In this document: positions 62,986 to 64,000 of the stretch, piece after piece
How the letters are laid out: each line of letters starts with the position of its first letter
Position numbering within the stretch: the first letter of the stretch is position 1
Source of the DNA: Luteimonas wenzhouensis
Lineage (GTDB): Bacteria; Pseudomonadota; Gammaproteobacteria; Xanthomonadales; Xanthomonadaceae
Assembly (NCBI RefSeq): GCF_007859305.1
Contig: NZ_VOHE01000007.1
Coordinates: forward strand, 104,676-168,675
Direction of reading: 5' to 3'
Length of the DNA stretch: 64,000 nt
Program-made: the position numbers and the translations under genes
The notes under the pieces: generated by a model
Told to the model about the DNA's origin: nothing
The model's database searches: none
Seen by the model: only the letters and a program-made list of their open reading frames with translations

Positions 62986-63139
62986 GCATTCCCGGGACTG
63001 CGACTCCCCGATCGCGTTGTCCCCGACGGATCCGTCCCGGTGCGCCTGGCGCGCCGGCGGTCGTGCGCGGGTCCGATACCCGCGCGCCGCTTGAACTGGG
63101 CAGTAGTACCGCAAGTCCACTGACGAGGAGAGCCATCAC

Positions 63140-63694
63140 ATGGCCGCGAAGAAAGCTGCAAAGAAGGTCGCCAAGAAGGCGACCAGGAAACCCGCGAAGA
63201 AGGCCGCGGGCAAGAAGGCCACCAAGAAGGTAGCCAAGAAGAAGGTCGCCAAGAAGGTCGCCAAGAAGAAGGTGGCCAAGAAGGTCGCGAAGAAGACCAC
63301 CCGCAAGACCGCCAAGCGTCCGGCCAAGAAGGCCGCGAAGAAGACCGTCCGCAAGGCCGCGAAGAAGAAGGTCGCGAAGAAGGCCACCCGCAAGGTCGCC
63401 AAGAAGAAGGTGGCCAAGAAGGTCGCCAAGAAGGCTGCCAAGAAGAAGGTCGCCAAGAAGAAGGTCGCCAAGAAGAAGGTCGCCAAGAAGGCGACGGCCA
63501 AGAAGGCGACCAAGAAGGCGGCGAAGAAGACCGCCAAGCGTCCTGCCAAGAAGGCCGCCAAGAAGGCGACCCGGAAGACGGCGGGCAATTCGGCCGGCAA
63601 GCCGGCGCGCAAGACCGCGAAAAAGAAGGCCAGGAAGGCCACCAAGAAGAGCCCGGCCGCGGCGATCCCGCCGATGCCGACTCCGCTGATCTGA
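63140..63694 (+). CDS. Histone H1-like lysine-rich repeat protein
   Basis: 184 aa, start ATG 63140 with GAGGAG upstream. Almost the whole protein is KKVAKK / KKAAKK / TRKVAKK repeats, more than one third lysine, resembling the C-terminal tail of histone H1, chlamydial HC2 and AlgP-type proteins. The closing PAAAIPPMPTPLI is not basic. It should bind DNA non-specifically and be intrinsically disordered. Repeat number is expected to vary between strains. A strong terminator follows. Confidence 0.9.
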   Translation: MAAKKAAKKVAKKATRKPAKKAAGKKATKKVAKKKVAKKVAKKKVAKKVAKKTTRKTAKRPAKKAAKKTVRKAAKKKVAKKATRKVAKKKVAKKVAKKAAKKKVAKKKVAKKKVAKKATAKKATKKAAKKTAKRPAKKAAKKATRKTAGNSAGKPARKTAKKKARKATKKSPAAAIPPMPTPLI

Positions 63695-63726
63695 TAACAG
63701 CACACCCGATTAGCCGTACATCCAGG

Positions 63727-63766
63727 CTCCTTCTCCGCGTTGCCCAGGCGGAGAGGGAGTTTTTTT
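63727..63766 (+). terminator. Intrinsic terminator of the H1-like gene
   Basis: A 12-bp stem with one mismatch (CTCCTTCTCCGC with GCGGAGAGGGAG, loop 9 nt) is followed by seven T. A typical strong factor-independent terminator. Confidence 0.93.
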
Positions 63767-63773
63767 CGGTTCT

Positions 63774-64000
63774 TCACCCAAGTCCGGGGAAGGCCGCCCG
63801 GATCTTCAGGAAGAAGTAGGCGTCGTCCCGGTAGCCGTAGGCCACCCGCTTGATGACCTTGATCTTGTTGTTGCCGCTTGCGCTCGGGGTCGACCACCAC
63901 GGTCGCGTACCGGTGGCCCTTCTGGATCGCGAACTCGTCCATCGCCAGCAGCCGCACGCCGTCCAGGTTCGGCGGGCCCAGCGAGCGCTCCAGATGCCGG
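63774..64000 (-). pseudogene. ISL3-family transposase remnant, internally deleted and cut by the window edge
   Basis: From the right edge leftward the frame reads LLAMDEFAIQKGHRYATVVV then DPERK, a typical ISL3 DDE segment. Near 63870 it jumps, with a frame change, to NNKIKVIKRVAYGYRDDAYF then FLKIRAAFPG, the usual C-terminal end of these transposases. The intervening catalytic region, normally more than 150 residues, is missing. The element is therefore dead as read here. The upstream part lies outside the window. Confidence 0.85.

Larger units (their letters stand above)
62261..63139. other. 880-bp stretch without a supported gene
   Basis: Several open frames cross this region, but none shows convincing composition or similarity. 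The first 500 bp are GC-rich with a hairpin after gcvH. Two direct copies of ATGCATCGCGGGCGA lie at 62663-62677 and 62684-62698. The last 360 bp are less GC-rich and hold a promoter (62782) and an intrinsic terminator (62953-62985), then the leader of the H1-like gene. Confidence 0.55.

Noticed and set aside
62646..63161. Minus-strand frame upstream of the H1-like gene, ending in RDA repeats
   Set aside because: Arginine-rich, overlaps the promoter and terminator signals on the other strand, and resembles no family I recognise.
63140..63694. Repeat array that might be a CRISPR or other DNA repeat
   Set aside because: The repeats are codon repeats of KKVAKK within one continuous frame and have no constant spacer structure.

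Overview
The window is a high-GC (roughly 70%) chromosomal segment of a gammaproteobacterium, most likely family Xanthomonadaceae (Lysobacter/Luteimonas-like). The evidence is the dense run of housekeeping genes in Xanthomonad-type order (thiS-thiG-trmB-permease, gcvT-gcvH), REP-type palindromes of the GTAGGAGCGGCTTC kind, a TonB-dependent receptor, an H1-like KKVAKK protein and ISL3 transposase debris. Nearly all of it is coding. Long antisense open frames are by-products of the GC bias. Identifications rest on reading the sequence and on recalled family features; no database search was run.

Layout. 0.1-12.0 kb: AGCS amino-acid/cation symporter, SpoU methyltransferase, M28 peptidase, mscL, FAH hydrolase, Rieske protein, SLC13 permease, trmB, thiG, thiS, GDSL autotransporter esterase and tRNA-Gly(CCC). 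12.1-22.8 kb: rimK, a ColRS-like two-component pair, pcm, ilvE, metF, tag, a zinc alcohol dehydrogenase coupled to an unknown small protein, and mntP behind a manganese (yybP-ykoY) riboswitch. 23.1-27.2 kb: a tightly overlapping four-gene operon, DUF3348 - DUF802 - OmpA/MotB-like - DUF2894, that looks like an uncharacterised ion-driven envelope machine related to MotAB/ExbBD/ZorAB. 27.2-28.8 kb: ahcY under an SAH riboswitch.

29.0-41.8 kb: an accessory-looking catabolic cluster (TonB receptor, spinster-type MFS carrier, type-B carboxylesterase, acyl-CoA ligase, TetR, two SDRs, beta-lactamase-fold esterase, thiolase, second TetR) with an AT-rich palindromic operator in front of the thiolase. 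It reads as uptake, ester cleavage, CoA activation and beta-oxidation-like breakdown of an unknown hydrophobic ester. 42.1-45.4 kb: a GT4 glycosyltransferase and a glycogen-debranching-type glucosidase. 45.5-56.6 kb: metK, a membrane hydrolase, a three-gene phospholipid operon (CDP-alcohol phosphatidyltransferase, PlsC-like, CdsA-like), dusB, yegP-like, rbsK plus a nucleoside transporter, a diguanylate-cyclase-like protein with GGQEF, an aldo/keto reductase and a Fur-controlled hemP.

56.6-64.0 kb: an unusual chimeric gene in which the first part of an ECF sigma factor runs straight into PDZ domains, an SPFH/NfeD pair, a His-rich CDF metal exporter, gcvT-gcvH, an 880-bp non-coding stretch with a promoter and an intrinsic terminator (candidate small RNA or leader), the H1-like gene, and an internally deleted ISL3 transposase at the edge.

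Three methyl-cycle genes (metF, ahcY, metK) lie in the window. One has a clear SAH riboswitch; the other two share a similar upstream motif.
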